Made by a program: the position numbers and the translations under genes | In this document: in pieces, positions 32,420-40,738 of the stretch | Layout: every line of letters begins with the position of its first letter | How positions within the stretch are numbered: the stretch's first letter is position 1 | Source: Amycolatopsis lexingtonensis | Lineage (GTDB): Bacteria > Actinomycetota > Actinomycetes > Mycobacteriales > Pseudonocardiaceae | DNA: 64,000 bases | Reading direction: 5' to 3' | Assembly: GCF_014873755.1 (NCBI RefSeq) | Contig: NZ_JADBEG010000001.1 | Span: 8,344,501 to 8,408,500 of the forward strand | The notes under the pieces: generated by a model | What the model saw: only the letters and a program-made list of their open reading frames with translations | What the model was told of the DNA's origin: nothing | Databases searched by the model: none

Positions 32420-34758
32420 CGCGAAACTCCCGGTCGCCAGCGGGCATGGGCGGTCCCCGTCGGCCCCGAGCGGACGAGGTCGAGGCGCGGCTCCGGCCCG
32501 TCGCTGCGGCCGGTCTGGGGTTTGCGGCTGCCCGCGGCGAACGGCTTCGGCCACGCCAGCGGGTAGTCCTGCTCGGCCGCCGCGTGCAACGTCCACTGTG
32601 GATCGTAGAGGTGCGTGCGGCCCAATGCGCAGAGGTCTGCGCGCCCGGCCAGGATCAGCGAGTTCACGTCGTCGTACGACGAGATCGCGCCGACCGCGAT
32701 CACCGCGATCCCGTACTCCTCGCCGATCTCGTTGCGGATCCGGTCCGCGTACGGCGTCTGGTAGCTGCGCCCGTACTGCGGGCGTTCCTCACTGACGACC
32801 TGGCCGGTCGAGACGTCGATGCCCGCGGCGCCGTGGGAAGCGAACGCGCGCGCGATCTCGACCGCGTCGTCGGCGTCGACGCCGCCCTCGCACCAGTCGG
32901 TCGCCGAGATCCGGACGGTCATCGGCCGCTCGGCGGGCCACGCGGCGCGGACCGCGTCGAAGACTTCGAGCGGGAAGCGCAGCCGGTTCTCCAGCGAGCC
33001 GCCGTAGGAATCGGTCCGCCGGTTGGTCAGCGGGGAGAGGAACGACGACAGCAGGTAGCCGTGCGCGCAGTGCAGTTCGAGGACGTCGAACCCGGCGCGG
33101 GCGGCGGGCTGGGCGCACGCGACGAACTGGTCCCGGATCGCCGAAAGCTCTGTTGTGGACAGTTCGCGCGGGACCTGGTTCCGCGACGAGTACGGCAAGG
33201 CCGAGGGACCGCAGACTTCCCAGTTGCCCGTGGGAAGCGGCTCGTCGATGCCGTCCCACATGAGTTTCGTCGAACCCTTGCGGCCGGAGTGTCCCAATTG
33301 GACACCGATGCGCGCGGACGACTGCGCGTGCACGAAGTCCACCACCCGCTTCCAGGCGGCTTCCTGTTCCGGCGTGTACAGCCCGCCGCAGCCGGGGGTG
33401 ATCCGGCCTTCGGGGGAGACGCAGACCATCTCGGTCATCACCAGCCCGGCGCCGCCCAGCGCCTTGCTGCCCAGGTGCACCAGGTGGAAGTCGCCCGGCA
33501 CGCCGTCGACCGCCGAGTACATGTCCATCGGGGACACGACGATCCGGTTGGGCAGTTCCAGCGAACCGAGCTTGTACGGCTGGAACATCGGCGGCCGCGA
33601 CGTCGTCCCGAGCGACCGTGCGAACCAGTGGTCCAGCTCGGTGGCGAACTCCGGATCGCGCAGGCGGAGGTTCTCGTAGGTGACGCGGCGGCTGCGCGTG
33701 AGGATGTTGAACGCGAACTGCGGCGGTTCCTGGTGCGCGTACTGCGCGATGTTCTCGAACCACTCCAAGCTGGCCTGCGCGGCGCGCTGCGTCGACGTGA
33801 CGACCGGCCGCCGTTCCAGCTCGTACGCCTTGAGCGCGGATGCGACGCCATCGTTTTCGTGCAGGCAGGCGGCGAGCGCGAGCGCGTCCTCCATCGCCAG
33901 CTTGGTGCCGGAGCCGATCGAGAAGTGCGCGGTGTGCGCCGCGTCGCCGAGGAGGACGACGTTCTCGTGCACCCACGTCTCGCAGCGGACCGTGGCGAAC
34001 GAAACCCACTTCGAGTTGTTCGCCATGACCTGGTGGCCGTCCAGGACGTCGGCGCACAGCTCGCGGATCAGCGCGATCGACTTCTCGTCGCTCTCGCCCG
34101 GCTTGAGCGAGGTCGCCGCGACGGGGCCGAACGTCCGCTGCCAGACGTCCTCCTGGACCTCGAGGATGAACGTGCTGCCGTCGCGGCCGTACGGGTAGCC
34201 GTGGATCTGCATGATCCCGGCCGGCGTCTCCAGGACGTAGAACTTGAAGGCGTCGAACACCAGGTCCGTGCCGAGCCAGATGTAACGGCACCGGCGGGTC
34301 TCGACGCTCGGCCGGAACGTGTCGGCGTACCGGTTCCGGATCGCGGAGTTCAGGCCGTCGGCGGCGACGACGAGGTCGTACCCCGAGAGGTCCGCCGGCG
34401 CCTCCTCGCGGAAGTGCAGCCCGACGCCGAGTTCGCCGCAGCGGCTCTGCAGGATGCCGAGCAAGCGCTTGCGGCTCATCGCCGCGAAGCCGTGGCCGCC
34501 CGAGGTGGTCACTGTGCCGCGGTAGTGGACGTCGATGTCGTCCCACCGCGCGAACTCGGCCTTCATGGCCTCGTGCACCGCCGGGTCGGCGTGCTCGATG
34601 CCGCCGAGCGTTTCGTCGGAGAACACGACGCCGAAGCCGAAGGTGTCGTCCGGGGCGTTGCGCTCCCAGACCGTGATTTCGTGGCCGGGACCGAGCTGTT
34701 TCGCCAGCGCGGCGAAGTACAGGCCCGCCGGGCCGCCGCCGATGACCGCGATACGCAC
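32416..34758 (-). CDS. Bifunctional aromatic acyl-CoA monooxygenase/old-yellow-enzyme fusion (salicylyl-CoA 5-hydroxylase or 2-aminobenzoyl-CoA monooxygenase/reductase type)
   Basis: A 780-residue fusion. Residues 1-370 are an FAD monooxygenase with IGGGPAGLYFAALAKQ at the start and LLGDAAHTAHFSIGSGTKLAMEDA near 275-298. Residues 390-740 are an old yellow enzyme FMN domain, with SPMDMYSAVDG, QLGHSGRKG, ELHCAHGYLLSSFLSPLTNRRTDSYGGS. Known relatives hydroxylate salicylyl-CoA (Streptomyces SdgC) or hydroxylate and reduce 2-aminobenzoyl-CoA (Azoarcus ACMR). Which substrate applies here is open. RidA and PaaX genes nearby favour a CoA-dependent aromatic route. Confidence 0.9.
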   Translation of the reverse strand: MRIAVIGGGPAGLYFAALAKQLGPGHEITVWERNAPDDTFGFGVVFSDETLGGIEHADPAVHEAMKAEFARWDDIDVHYRGTVTTSGGHGFAAMSRKRLLGILQSRCGELGVGLHFREEAPADLSGYDLVVAADGLNSAIRNRYADTFRPSVETRRCRYIWLGTDLVFDAFKFYVLETPAGIMQIHGYPYGRDGSTFILEVQEDVWQRTFGPVAATSLKPGESDEKSIALIRELCADVLDGHQVMANNSKWVSFATVRCETWVHENVVLLGDAAHTAHFSIGSGTKLAMEDALALAACLHENDGVASALKAYELERRPVVTSTQRAAQASLEWFENIAQYAHQEPPQFAFNILTRSRRVTYENLRLRDPEFATELDHWFARSLGTTSRPPMFQPYKLGSLELPNRIVVSPMDMYSAVDGVPGDFHLVHLGSKALGGAGLVMTEMVCVSPEGRITPGCGGLYTPEQEAAWKRVVDFVHAQSSARIGVQLGHSGRKGSTKLMWDGIDEPLPTGNWEVCGPSALPYSSRNQVPRELSTTELSAIRDQFVACAQPAARAGFDVLELHCAHGYLLSSFLSPLTNRRTDSYGGSLENRLRFPLEVFDAVRAAWPAERPMTVRISATDWCEGGVDADDAVEIARAFASHGAAGIDVSTGQVVSEERPQYGRSYQTPYADRIRNEIGEEYGIAVIAVGAISSYDDVNSLILAGRADLCALGRTHLYDPQWTLHAAAEQDYPLAWPKPFAAGSRKPQTGRSDGPEPRLDLVRSGPTGTAHARWRPGVSR

Positions 34759-34824
34759 GCCGTCCAGGGTATGTCGTCACGACTACGACCGTCAATAAGG
34801 CGAAAGATGGCGTACGGTGTGCGC

Positions 34825-35220
34825 ATGGAACGCATCAACCCGCCGGAGCTGGGCAAGCCGTCCGGGTTCTCGCACGCGGTGGTGGCCGAGGGCCGGGTCG
34901 TCTTCCTGGCCGGCCAGACGGCGCTGGACTCGTCGAACAAGATCGTCGGCGACGGCGTGGTCGAGCAGTTCGAGCGCGCGCTGGGCAACCTGCTGGCGTC
35001 GCTGCGCGCGGCCGGCGGTTCCCCGGAAGACCTGTGCAGCGTCACGATCTACATCGTCGACATGCCGGATTATCGCGCCCACGCGCGCGAGATCGGCCGG
35101 GTCTGGAAGCGGCTCGCGGGCACGGAGTATCCGGCGATGGCGGGCATCGGCGTCGCCCGGCTCTGGGACGAGGAGGCGCTCGTCGAGGTCCAGGGCTTCG
35201 CGGTGCTCAGCCGAGGTTGA
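34825..35220 (+). CDS. RidA family protein (reactive enamine/imine deaminase type)
   Basis: A 131-residue RidA/YjgF protein starting MERINPPELGKPSGFSHAVV. Members hydrolyse reactive enamines and imines. Here it may handle the imine expected when a 2-amino-cyclohexenone-type CoA intermediate is formed by the divergent monooxygenase fusion. Conserved pieces are VFLAGQTALDSSNKIVGDGVVEQFERALGNL and LCSVTIYIVDMPDYRAH. An in-frame ATG at 34807 would add six residues. The stop region lies within a 47-bp sequence that is duplicated at 35741. Confidence 0.87.
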   Translation: MERINPPELGKPSGFSHAVVAEGRVVFLAGQTALDSSNKIVGDGVVEQFERALGNLLASLRAAGGSPEDLCSVTIYIVDMPDYRAHAREIGRVWKRLAGTEYPAMAGIGVARLWDEEALVEVQGFAVLSRG

Positions 35221-35251
35221 TCGACCTGGCGACGTAGGCGCGTGCCGGGGT
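35205..35251. repeat. 47-bp direct repeat, copy 1 (end of RidA gene)
   Basis: This segment, starting GCTCAGCCGAGGTTGATCGA, matches 35741-35787 at 44 of 47 positions. It contains the RidA stop. Copy 2 encodes the last residues of PaaX on the minus strand. A small unknown gene fills the 490 bp between the copies, so the arrangement looks like an insertion with duplicated flanks. Confidence 0.85.
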
Positions 35252-35655
35252 CAGCTGCCCGCCATGCGGGCCATGATCGAATGCAATTTTCCGGCGGCGT
35301 CAGCTCGGTTCACGATCGGCGCTTCGGGGTTCTGGACCGCCGCGCAAAGGTGGTTGATCAGGTATTGCAGTGCACCGCTCGCCGCCTTTTGCAGATCCTC
35401 GTGATCGGCCAGCGGGAACGACTGTCGACAGGTCCACTCATTTTTCGACCTGTCGAGAGTCATCTCAAGGAGGTGCCAGCATCTCCCGCCGTCCGAGACC
35501 GCACCGATCATGCCGTCGGTGATCGGGATCCCGACTGCGGGCGATCCGTCGGGGAGCGGGGTTACGTCAACTTGAGTAAAGATGACGAAATTGCGGATGA
35601 GATCACGAATCGCCTGCAGGTTCCGAAGCACCGGCTGTCCGTTGATGAGCGGCAT
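35251..35655 (-). CDS. Hypothetical protein in an apparent insertion
   Basis: A 134-residue protein beginning MPLINGQPVLRNLQAIRDLI, preceded by GGAGGA, which supports this start over an upstream TTG. No signal peptide or membrane helix is visible. The middle (DVTPLPDGSPAVGIPITDGMIGAV) looks beta-rich and the end (LQKAASGALQYLINHL) helical. I recognise no family. Its base composition is visibly less GC-rich than the neighbours, and it lies exactly between two 47-bp direct repeats, with its stop at the edge of copy 1. Recent acquisition is likely; it could belong to a small mobile or conflict-related unit, but nothing proves that. Confidence 0.65.
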   Translation of the reverse strand: MPLINGQPVLRNLQAIRDLIRNFVIFTQVDVTPLPDGSPAVGIPITDGMIGAVSDGGRCWHLLEMTLDRSKNEWTCRQSFPLADHEDLQKAASGALQYLINHLCAAVQNPEAPIVNRADAAGKLHSIMARMAGS

Positions 35656-35740
35656 CGACTCCTCCACGAGTCCGGGAGCCGATAACGATAGCTCCCGGTG
35701 TGGCGCGTTCAAAGATCGTCAATGGCGGTCGGCTGGGAGA

Positions 35741-35787
35741 GCTCAGCCGAGGTTGATCGACTTGGCGACGTAGGCACGTGCGGGGGT
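35741..35787. repeat. 47-bp direct repeat, copy 2 (end of paaX)
   Basis: Matches 35205-35251 with three mismatches. On the minus strand it encodes the PaaX C-terminus (ARAYVAKSINLG and stop). Copy 1 lacks the rest of the gene, so copy 2 is the functional one and copy 1 the duplicate, or the remnant of an ancestral overlap of the RidA and PaaX ends. Confidence 0.85.
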
Positions 35788-36597
35788 TTCCAGGCGCGCG
35801 TGCAGCTCGAAGAACAGCTCGGCCGCGCGGATCCCCGACCAGCCGGCGGGCAGGAACTCCGCGGGCAGGCCCGGGTCGAGGTAGGGCATCCGCCGCCAGC
35901 CGGTCAGCACGCGGACGTAGTCGGCGAACGCCTCCTCGCCGGCGGCCGGCTCGCGGCGCTGCCAGCGGCGCAGCGCCGGGCCGTGCTCGTCGAGGAACGT
36001 CGTGTACAGCTCGTCCAGCCGGTCGAGGTCCCACCAGTCGCGGACCTTCGCGGCGACGTCGCCGAACGCCAGGTGGTCGGCGCGGAACAGGTCGGCGTAC
36101 CCGGCCAGGCCGAGCCGGGTCAGCGCCTCGGCGGCCACCCCGTGCAGGTGGGCCGGCGCGATCCAGACGCCCGACGCCGCCGTCCCGAAGCCCATCCGGG
36201 CGAGCTGGGTGCGCAGGAGGTGGCGCTTGTGGCGCTCGGTCTCCGGCACCGAGAACACCGCGAGCAGCCAGCCGTCGGCCGGGGTCGCGCGGTCGCGGCG
36301 GAAGATCCGCTCGTCGCCCTCGCGCAGGATCTCGCGGGCTTCGGCGGACAGCTCGTAGCCCGCTGTCGCGTCCCGGCGGACCGCTTCGAGGATGCCGCGC
36401 CGCTTCAGCCGGGAGATCGACGAGCGCACGGCCGGTTCGTCGACGCCGACGGCCGCGAGCAGCTCGATCAGGGAGGCGACCGACAGCCAGCCGCCTTCGG
36501 TGCGCGAGTACAAGCCGTACACCGTCACGATGAGCTGACGCGGCTGGGCCGCCCGGCCGGAGCCGTCCAGTTCGGTTGCGTCGGGTACGGCCGTCAT
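35743..36597 (-). CDS. PaaX family transcriptional regulator
   Basis: A 284-residue regulator of the phenylacetyl-CoA-responsive PaaX type. An N-terminal winged helix (about residues 20-90) holds GGWLSVASLIELLAAVGVDEPAVRSSISRLKRRGIL. The central PaaX domain has GWLLAVFSVPETERHKRHLLRTQLARMGFG (about 112-141), and the C-terminal PaaX_C part contains LDPGLPAEFLPAGWSG. It probably senses an aryl-CoA thioester and controls the aromatic-CoA genes just upstream. It is divergent from an acetyltransferase over a 51-bp gap. Confidence 0.9.
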   Translation of the reverse strand: MTAVPDATELDGSGRAAQPRQLIVTVYGLYSRTEGGWLSVASLIELLAAVGVDEPAVRSSISRLKRRGILEAVRRDATAGYELSAEAREILREGDERIFRRDRATPADGWLLAVFSVPETERHKRHLLRTQLARMGFGTAASGVWIAPAHLHGVAAEALTRLGLAGYADLFRADHLAFGDVAAKVRDWWDLDRLDELYTTFLDEHGPALRRWQRREPAAGEEAFADYVRVLTGWRRMPYLDPGLPAEFLPAGWSGIRAAELFFELHARLETPARAYVAKSINLG

Positions 36598-36648
36598 CGG
36601 GCCACAATACAACTCGCGTCCCGGCCGCTCCGCTACGATTTCGCCGCG

Positions 36649-37323
36649 ATGCTGCCAGCCACCAAGGGGATCTTCGACCGGCTCACCCGCCGCGGCCGCC
36701 TGATGACCAAGCGGACCTGCGACCGGCAGGGCCACGTCGTGCGCGACGGGCGCTTCCTCTTCCGCACCCCGACCGCGTGGGAGTACGCCGCTGCGGTCGC
36801 GTGCGGCAGCGATCCGGCCGCCCAGCGGTGGCTGGGCTGGCAGGCCGCCTCGATCGTCGCCGAGCCGGCGCGGGCCGACGCGCTGCGCGTGGTGCCCGGC
36901 ACCGGCCCGGACTGGGCGGCGCCCGATCCGCAGTCCGTCGACCTGGTGATGATCGACGTCGAGGCCAACCGCTGCGTCGGGCTGGTGAGCGTGCACACCG
37001 GTGAGGACGGCGGCCCGGAGACCGGCGGCTACCTCGCGCCGGACTACCGGGGCCGCGGCTACGGCCGGGTGCTCTTCGCGGCCGGGCTCGTGCTGGCGCA
37101 CGACCACCTCGGCCTGCCGCGGGTGCGGGCCGGCGCCGAGGTCGGCAACGTCGCGAGCGCGCGTTCGCTGCAGGCCGCCGGGCTCGCCCGCGTGGCGGGG
37201 CCGCCGACGTACCGGCTCCCGGACGGCCGCGTCACCGAGGCGTGGTGGTTCCAGCACGCCGTCCCGCGGCCCGTGCGGTGCGGTGGTCCGCAAGCCACCT
37301 GGTTCCCGGTTTCGCTGCTCTGA
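36649..37323 (+). CDS. GNAT family acetyltransferase
   Basis: A 224-residue protein of the RimJ/RimL-like GNAT group. The N-terminal half carries an extra strand region (GRFLFRTPTAWEYAAAVACG). The acetyl-CoA motif is YLAPDYRGRGYGRVLFAAGLVLAHDHLG (about residues 128-155), followed by EVGNVASARSLQAAGLARV, the usual RimJ-type site. A TACGAT box lies about 10 bases before the ATG, so the transcript may have a very short leader. Substrate unknown. Confidence 0.85.
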   Translation: MLPATKGIFDRLTRRGRLMTKRTCDRQGHVVRDGRFLFRTPTAWEYAAAVACGSDPAAQRWLGWQAASIVAEPARADALRVVPGTGPDWAAPDPQSVDLVMIDVEANRCVGLVSVHTGEDGGPETGGYLAPDYRGRGYGRVLFAAGLVLAHDHLGLPRVRAGAEVGNVASARSLQAAGLARVAGPPTYRLPDGRVTEAWWFQHAVPRPVRCGGPQATWFPVSLL

Positions 37324-37364
37324 CTTCGGCAGGCGCCGAAGTTTTCCGCGGCTAACTTCGCCGT

Positions 37365-38117
37365 ATGACTTCGCTTTCCGCTCCGGTGCCGCCCGTTCCC
37401 GTCGACGTTCCGCCGGGGAGCGTCGCCTGGCTGCGCGCCACCGTGGCCCGGTTCAGCAATGGTCCCGACCACGTCCGGCGGCGCGCGCTCGCGGTGGCGC
37501 TCCTCGAGCCGATCGGCGACTTGCGCGAAAAGGCTTTCTCGCGGACCGAGCGGATCGTGGCTCCGCTCGACGATTTCGACGTGATGGCGCTGATCGCGCG
37601 GCCGGTGCCGGTCGGCGTGCTCGCTTCGGCGCTCGGCCTGCCCGACGTCTCGGCGGACGTGGCACTGGTCGCGGCGGCGTACCACCCCCACGTGACGCCG
37701 GACGCCGCCGCCGAAGCCGCGCTGGGCCGGCTGATCGCCGCGTGCGGCGGGGCGGACGAGGGGGTGGCCGCCCGGATCGGCCTGCTCGTCCAGGCGTGCG
37801 ACGCCACCGCAGGGCTCATCGGCAACGAGCTTTCCGCGCGGCTGTCCGGAAAACCCGCCGGGCAGCCGGTGCTGTCCACCCGCCGCCGGATCGACGGCGC
37901 CGACGTCGCGGTCTCGCTGGCGGGGACGCCGTTCGGCGCCGGACCGCGCGCCTGCCCGGGATCGCGGCACGCGACCGCCCTCGCGACCGGCGTTCTCCAG
38001 GCGCTGCAAGGGTTTTGCCTGACAGAAACGAAGACGACGTGGGTGTCGTCGCCGAATCTCCGGATGCCCGCCGAGCTGTGGGTGACCCGCGGCCGGCCCG
38101 GAACCGGGCTCTGCTAA
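37365..38117 (+). CDS. Mini cytochrome P450-like protein
   Basis: A 250-residue protein with pieces of a P450 but only about 60% of the normal length. ATVARFSNGPDHVRRRAL (about residues 25-42) resembles the B-C helix region, VQACDATAGLIGNEL (about 142-156) the I helix, and PFGAGPRACPG (189-199) is a good haem-ligand loop with C197. The K-helix ExxR motif is not seen between them, and much of the F-G region is missing. It may bind haem without normal oxygenase chemistry, or be a non-functional remnant. No frameshift is apparent. Confidence 0.7.
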   Translation: MTSLSAPVPPVPVDVPPGSVAWLRATVARFSNGPDHVRRRALAVALLEPIGDLREKAFSRTERIVAPLDDFDVMALIARPVPVGVLASALGLPDVSADVALVAAAYHPHVTPDAAAEAALGRLIAACGGADEGVAARIGLLVQACDATAGLIGNELSARLSGKPAGQPVLSTRRRIDGADVAVSLAGTPFGAGPRACPGSRHATALATGVLQALQGFCLTETKTTWVSSPNLRMPAELWVTRGRPGTGLC

Positions 38118-38156
38118 GACTTACCGCGTTCATTCCTTGGGGGAAAGGCGCGGAAA

Positions 38157-38516
38157 TTGCTGTACCTGGACGGACTGCTCGGCATCGTCACGCTCGGGCT
38201 GTGGATCTTCTGCCTGGTCGACGTGATCACGACGGACGAGTCGTCCTGCCGCAACCTGCCGAAGGGCCTGTGGCTGCTGCTCGTGCTGGTGGTGCCGCTG
38301 GTCGGGTCGATCGTCTGGCTGGTCGCGGGCCGGCCGCAGCAGGTGACGCGGGTGCGCGGGCCGTACGAGCGCCACGCGCCGGCGTACCCGGAGTACGACC
38401 GCCCCGGGCGGTTCGCGGCGACGAGCCCGGACGACGACGAGGAGTTCCTGCGCAAGTGCCGGGAACGCGCGGAGGCACAGCGGAAGCTGGCCCGCGAGAA
38501 GCGCGCCGAGGACTGA
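38157..38516 (+). CDS. PLDc_N domain small membrane protein
   Basis: A 119-residue protein with two membrane helices (about residues 3-22 and 37-57) in the PLDc_N pattern: MLYLDGLLGIVTLGLWIFCLVDVI, then LPKGLWLLLVLVVPLVGSIVWLVAGRP. The domain is an anchor found at the N-terminus of cardiolipin synthases but also alone in actinobacteria. A charged C-terminal tail, DDDEEFLRKCRERAEAQRKLAREKRAED, is probably helical and cytoplasmic. The TTG start at 38157 is supported by GGGGGAAAGG. Function unknown. Confidence 0.8.
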   Translation: MLYLDGLLGIVTLGLWIFCLVDVITTDESSCRNLPKGLWLLLVLVVPLVGSIVWLVAGRPQQVTRVRGPYERHAPAYPEYDRPGRFAATSPDDDEEFLRKCRERAEAQRKLAREKRAED

Positions 38517-38517
38517 G

Positions 38518-38982
38518 TCAGCAGCCGGGGCCTTCGCACGTGGCGCGTTCGTAGGCCTCCAGCGTCGCGATCACCAGCTGACGCTCGGCCGGGCTCAGCG
38601 GCGTCAGCGCGTCGGTCCACGCCTTCGCGCCGCGCGCCAGCCAGGCGTCGACGGCGGGGCGCTTGTCCGGGGTGATGCTGACGATCGTGCGGCGGCGGTC
38701 GGCCGGGTCCTCGTCGCGGTTCAGCACGCCCTGGCGGCTGAGGTCGCCGACCATCAGGCTCGCCGTCGTCGGGGCGACCTGGAGGCGGGTGGCCAGTTCG
38801 GTGACCGTCATCGGGCCGTCGAAGAGCAGGTAGGACAGCAGCGACAGGTGCCGCGGCGCGAGCGAGCAGCCGTCGAGCTCCGCGGGCACCGGCGTCCGCT
38901 TCGCGCGGCCGACCAGGCGCGGCATGAGCAGCAGGAGCTGCCGCACGCCGTCCTCGACACTCGGGCCGGGCTGCGTTGACAC
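38518..38982 (-). CDS. MarR family transcriptional regulator
   Basis: A 154-residue MarR protein. The winged helix (about residues 45-110) reads LSLLSYLLFDGPMTVTELATRLQVAPTTASLMVGDLSRQGVLNRDEDPADRRRTIVSITP, with the wing DPADRRRT. A GTG start follows GGAGGTGA. It is divergent from a deazaflavin-dependent reductase, with a palindrome between them. It therefore probably represses both itself and that enzyme. The ligand is unknown. Confidence 0.9.
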   Translation of the reverse strand: MSTQPGPSVEDGVRQLLLLMPRLVGRAKRTPVPAELDGCSLAPRHLSLLSYLLFDGPMTVTELATRLQVAPTTASLMVGDLSRQGVLNRDEDPADRRRTIVSITPDKRPAVDAWLARGAKAWTDALTPLSPAERQLVIATLEAYERATCEGPGC

Positions 38983-39001
38983 TGCTCACCTCCGGTCGGT
39001 A

Positions 39002-39021
39002 GCTTTGTTTGCAAAGCAAAC
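39002..39021. promoter_or_regulatory. MarR operator candidate
   Basis: Two overlapping perfect inverted repeats: GCTTTG/CAAAGC (39002-39007 and 39012-39017) and GTTTGC/GCAAAC (39007-39012 and 39016-39021). They lie in the 100-bp gap between marR and the divergent reductase, about 20 bp from the marR start. This is the expected position and form for an autoregulatory MarR site. Confidence 0.7.
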
Positions 39022-39082
39022 GCTTCGGCTCGTCCGAGCCTACCTCGCGGATCGAGCGTACCGGCCAGAACAGGGGATCCTC

Positions 39083-39505
39083 ATGACCGCACCAGCCGAC
39101 ATGAACGACTTCAACAAGCAGGTCGTGGACGAGTTCCGCGCCAACAACGGCGTGGTCGGCGGCTACTTCGAGGGCAAGAACGTGCTGCTCCTCACGACGA
39201 TCGGCGCGAAGAGCGGCGAAGCCCGCCTGTCCCCGCTGGTGTACACCACCGACGGCGACCGCTACGTCGTCGCCGCGTCCATGGGCGGCGCCCCGAAGAA
39301 CCCGGCCTGGTACCACAACCTGGTCGCCAACCCGAAGGTCACGCTCGAGGTCGGCACGGAGAAGTTCGAGGCCACGGCGACGGTGATCGCCGACCGCGCC
39401 GAGCGTGACCGCCTGTACGCGGGGATGGTCGCGCACGCCGAGGGCTTCGCGGAGTACGAGACGAAGACCGACCGGGTGATCCCGATCGTGGTCTTCGAGC
39501 GCTAA
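39083..39505 (+). CDS. Nitroreductase family deazaflavin (F420)-dependent oxidoreductase
   Basis: A 140-residue split-barrel protein of the Ddn/F420 family, which uses reduced F420 to reduce quinones or nitro compounds. Typical segments are NVLLLTTIGAKSGEARLSPLVY (about residues 31-52), VAASMGGAPKNPAWYHNLVANPKV (about 63-86) and YETKTDRVIPIVVFER at the end. It is likely controlled by the divergent MarR protein. The end overlaps the convergent acyltransferase by 4 bp. Confidence 0.92.
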   Translation: MTAPADMNDFNKQVVDEFRANNGVVGGYFEGKNVLLLTTIGAKSGEARLSPLVYTTDGDRYVVAASMGGAPKNPAWYHNLVANPKVTLEVGTEKFEATATVIADRAERDRLYAGMVAHAEGFAEYETKTDRVIPIVVFER

Positions 39506-40680
39506 GACGCCGAGGTCGCGGGAGCGGGCCGGGGCTCGGACGGAACCTGAGGCTCGGCCGTCCGCCGGGCCTCCTCCCGCTCCGCGCGCCGCCCTTCCTT
39601 CCGGGCGATGATCCGCTTGCCCACGTCGATCAGCGGCTTCTCCACCCACCGGTGGATCAGGTCCGCGATCGCCAGGCCGACCAGGAAGACCACCACCGCG
39701 CTCGTCGTGTGGTTGCGGGCCAGGCCCGGCACCGCCTGGATGACCGCGAAGTGCACCGGCCCCTGCAGCAGGTACAGCGAGTACGACCGCTCGCCCACGA
39801 ACCGCAGCGGGGCCGTGCTCATCAGCCAGCGGGCCGGGCCCGGGCTGACCAGGACGATCAGCAGCAGCATCGCCGCGAACGCGTACGCCACCAGCAGCCA
39901 CAGGTTCTGGCCCGTGCCGTTCCACAGCGTGTCGAGGTTCGTGTGGAACACGACGAAGCCCACCACGATCGGGATCGCCGCCAGCGGGTGCGTCAGCGGC
40001 TTGAGCAGCGCGTAACCCCGGCGGTAGTGCAGCAGGATCGCCAGCAGGCAGCCCGCCGCCAGGATGAAGTAGTGCACCGTCGAGCGGTAGATCGGCACGT
40101 TCGCGCCGTGCAGCAGCCAGCCGCCGGTGGTCAGCGGGACCAGGGCCAGCAGGACGACCATCGCCACGCCGACCAGCACGAACTTGCGCTTGGCCGCGCC
40201 GATCCCGAGGAAGACCAGCAGGAACGGCCAGACCAGGTAGAACTTCTCCTCGATCCCCAGCGTCCACGAGCCGCTGAAGAAGTTGTCCGTGCCGTTGGTG
40301 AACGACGGCAGGAACTCGTTGAGGAACGTCAGGTAGAACTTCAGCGCGTTCGGGAAGTCGCGGGCGTGGAATTCGCCGCGCAGCGCCACGAACGCGACGA
40401 TCCCGCCCAGGATCACCAGGTACGGCGGCAGGATCCGGAACACGCGCCGGATGTAGAAGTTCGACAGCGAGATCCGGCCGGTCCGGTCCTGCTCGCGCAG
40501 CAGCAGCGTCGTGATCAGGAACCCGGAGAGCACGAAGAACAGGTAGACGCCGACCCAGCCCGACAGCCACGTCCAGTTCTGGCCGCCGAAGTGGAAGAAG
40601 ATCACCATCGTGGCGGCGATCGCGCGGAGGCCGTCGAGGCCAGGGAACCGCCGCATGCCGAGGTAGTCCTCGTGGCTCAT
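39502..40680 (-). CDS. Acyltransferase 3 family membrane protein (OafA-like)
   Basis: A 392-residue membrane acyltransferase with ten predicted helices. The N-terminal motif RFPGLDGLRAIAATMVIFFHFGG holds the conserved His of the family, and RRVFRILPPYLVIL the basic motif. Such enzymes acylate sugars of surface glycans, antibiotics or lipids. A charged tail of about 40 residues rich in Glu, Arg and Pro follows the last helix. The ATG at 40680 is used; an upstream TTG would add three residues. The acceptor is unknown. Confidence 0.9.
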   Translation of the reverse strand: MSHEDYLGMRRFPGLDGLRAIAATMVIFFHFGGQNWTWLSGWVGVYLFFVLSGFLITTLLLREQDRTGRISLSNFYIRRVFRILPPYLVILGGIVAFVALRGEFHARDFPNALKFYLTFLNEFLPSFTNGTDNFFSGSWTLGIEEKFYLVWPFLLVFLGIGAAKRKFVLVGVAMVVLLALVPLTTGGWLLHGANVPIYRSTVHYFILAAGCLLAILLHYRRGYALLKPLTHPLAAIPIVVGFVVFHTNLDTLWNGTGQNLWLLVAYAFAAMLLLIVLVSPGPARWLMSTAPLRFVGERSYSLYLLQGPVHFAVIQAVPGLARNHTTSAVVVFLVGLAIADLIHRWVEKPLIDVGKRIIARKEGRRAEREEARRTAEPQVPSEPRPAPATSAS

Positions 40681-40738
40681 CGTGCGCAAGTCGGTTCCCC
40701 CGTCGGTGTGATCGTCCGGGCGAGTATAGGACGTCCGC

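Noticed and set aside
32446..35220. Very long plus-strand open frame opposite the monooxygenase fusion
   Set aside because: It is an antisense frame produced by high GC; the sequence is low-complexity in Arg/Val/Glu and the minus-strand gene has clear domains. Only its last 131 codons (RidA) are real.
35251..35655. Insertion-sequence or integron cassette
   Set aside because: No transposase or integrase, no terminal inverted repeats and no attC-like structure; only the direct repeats support an insertion.
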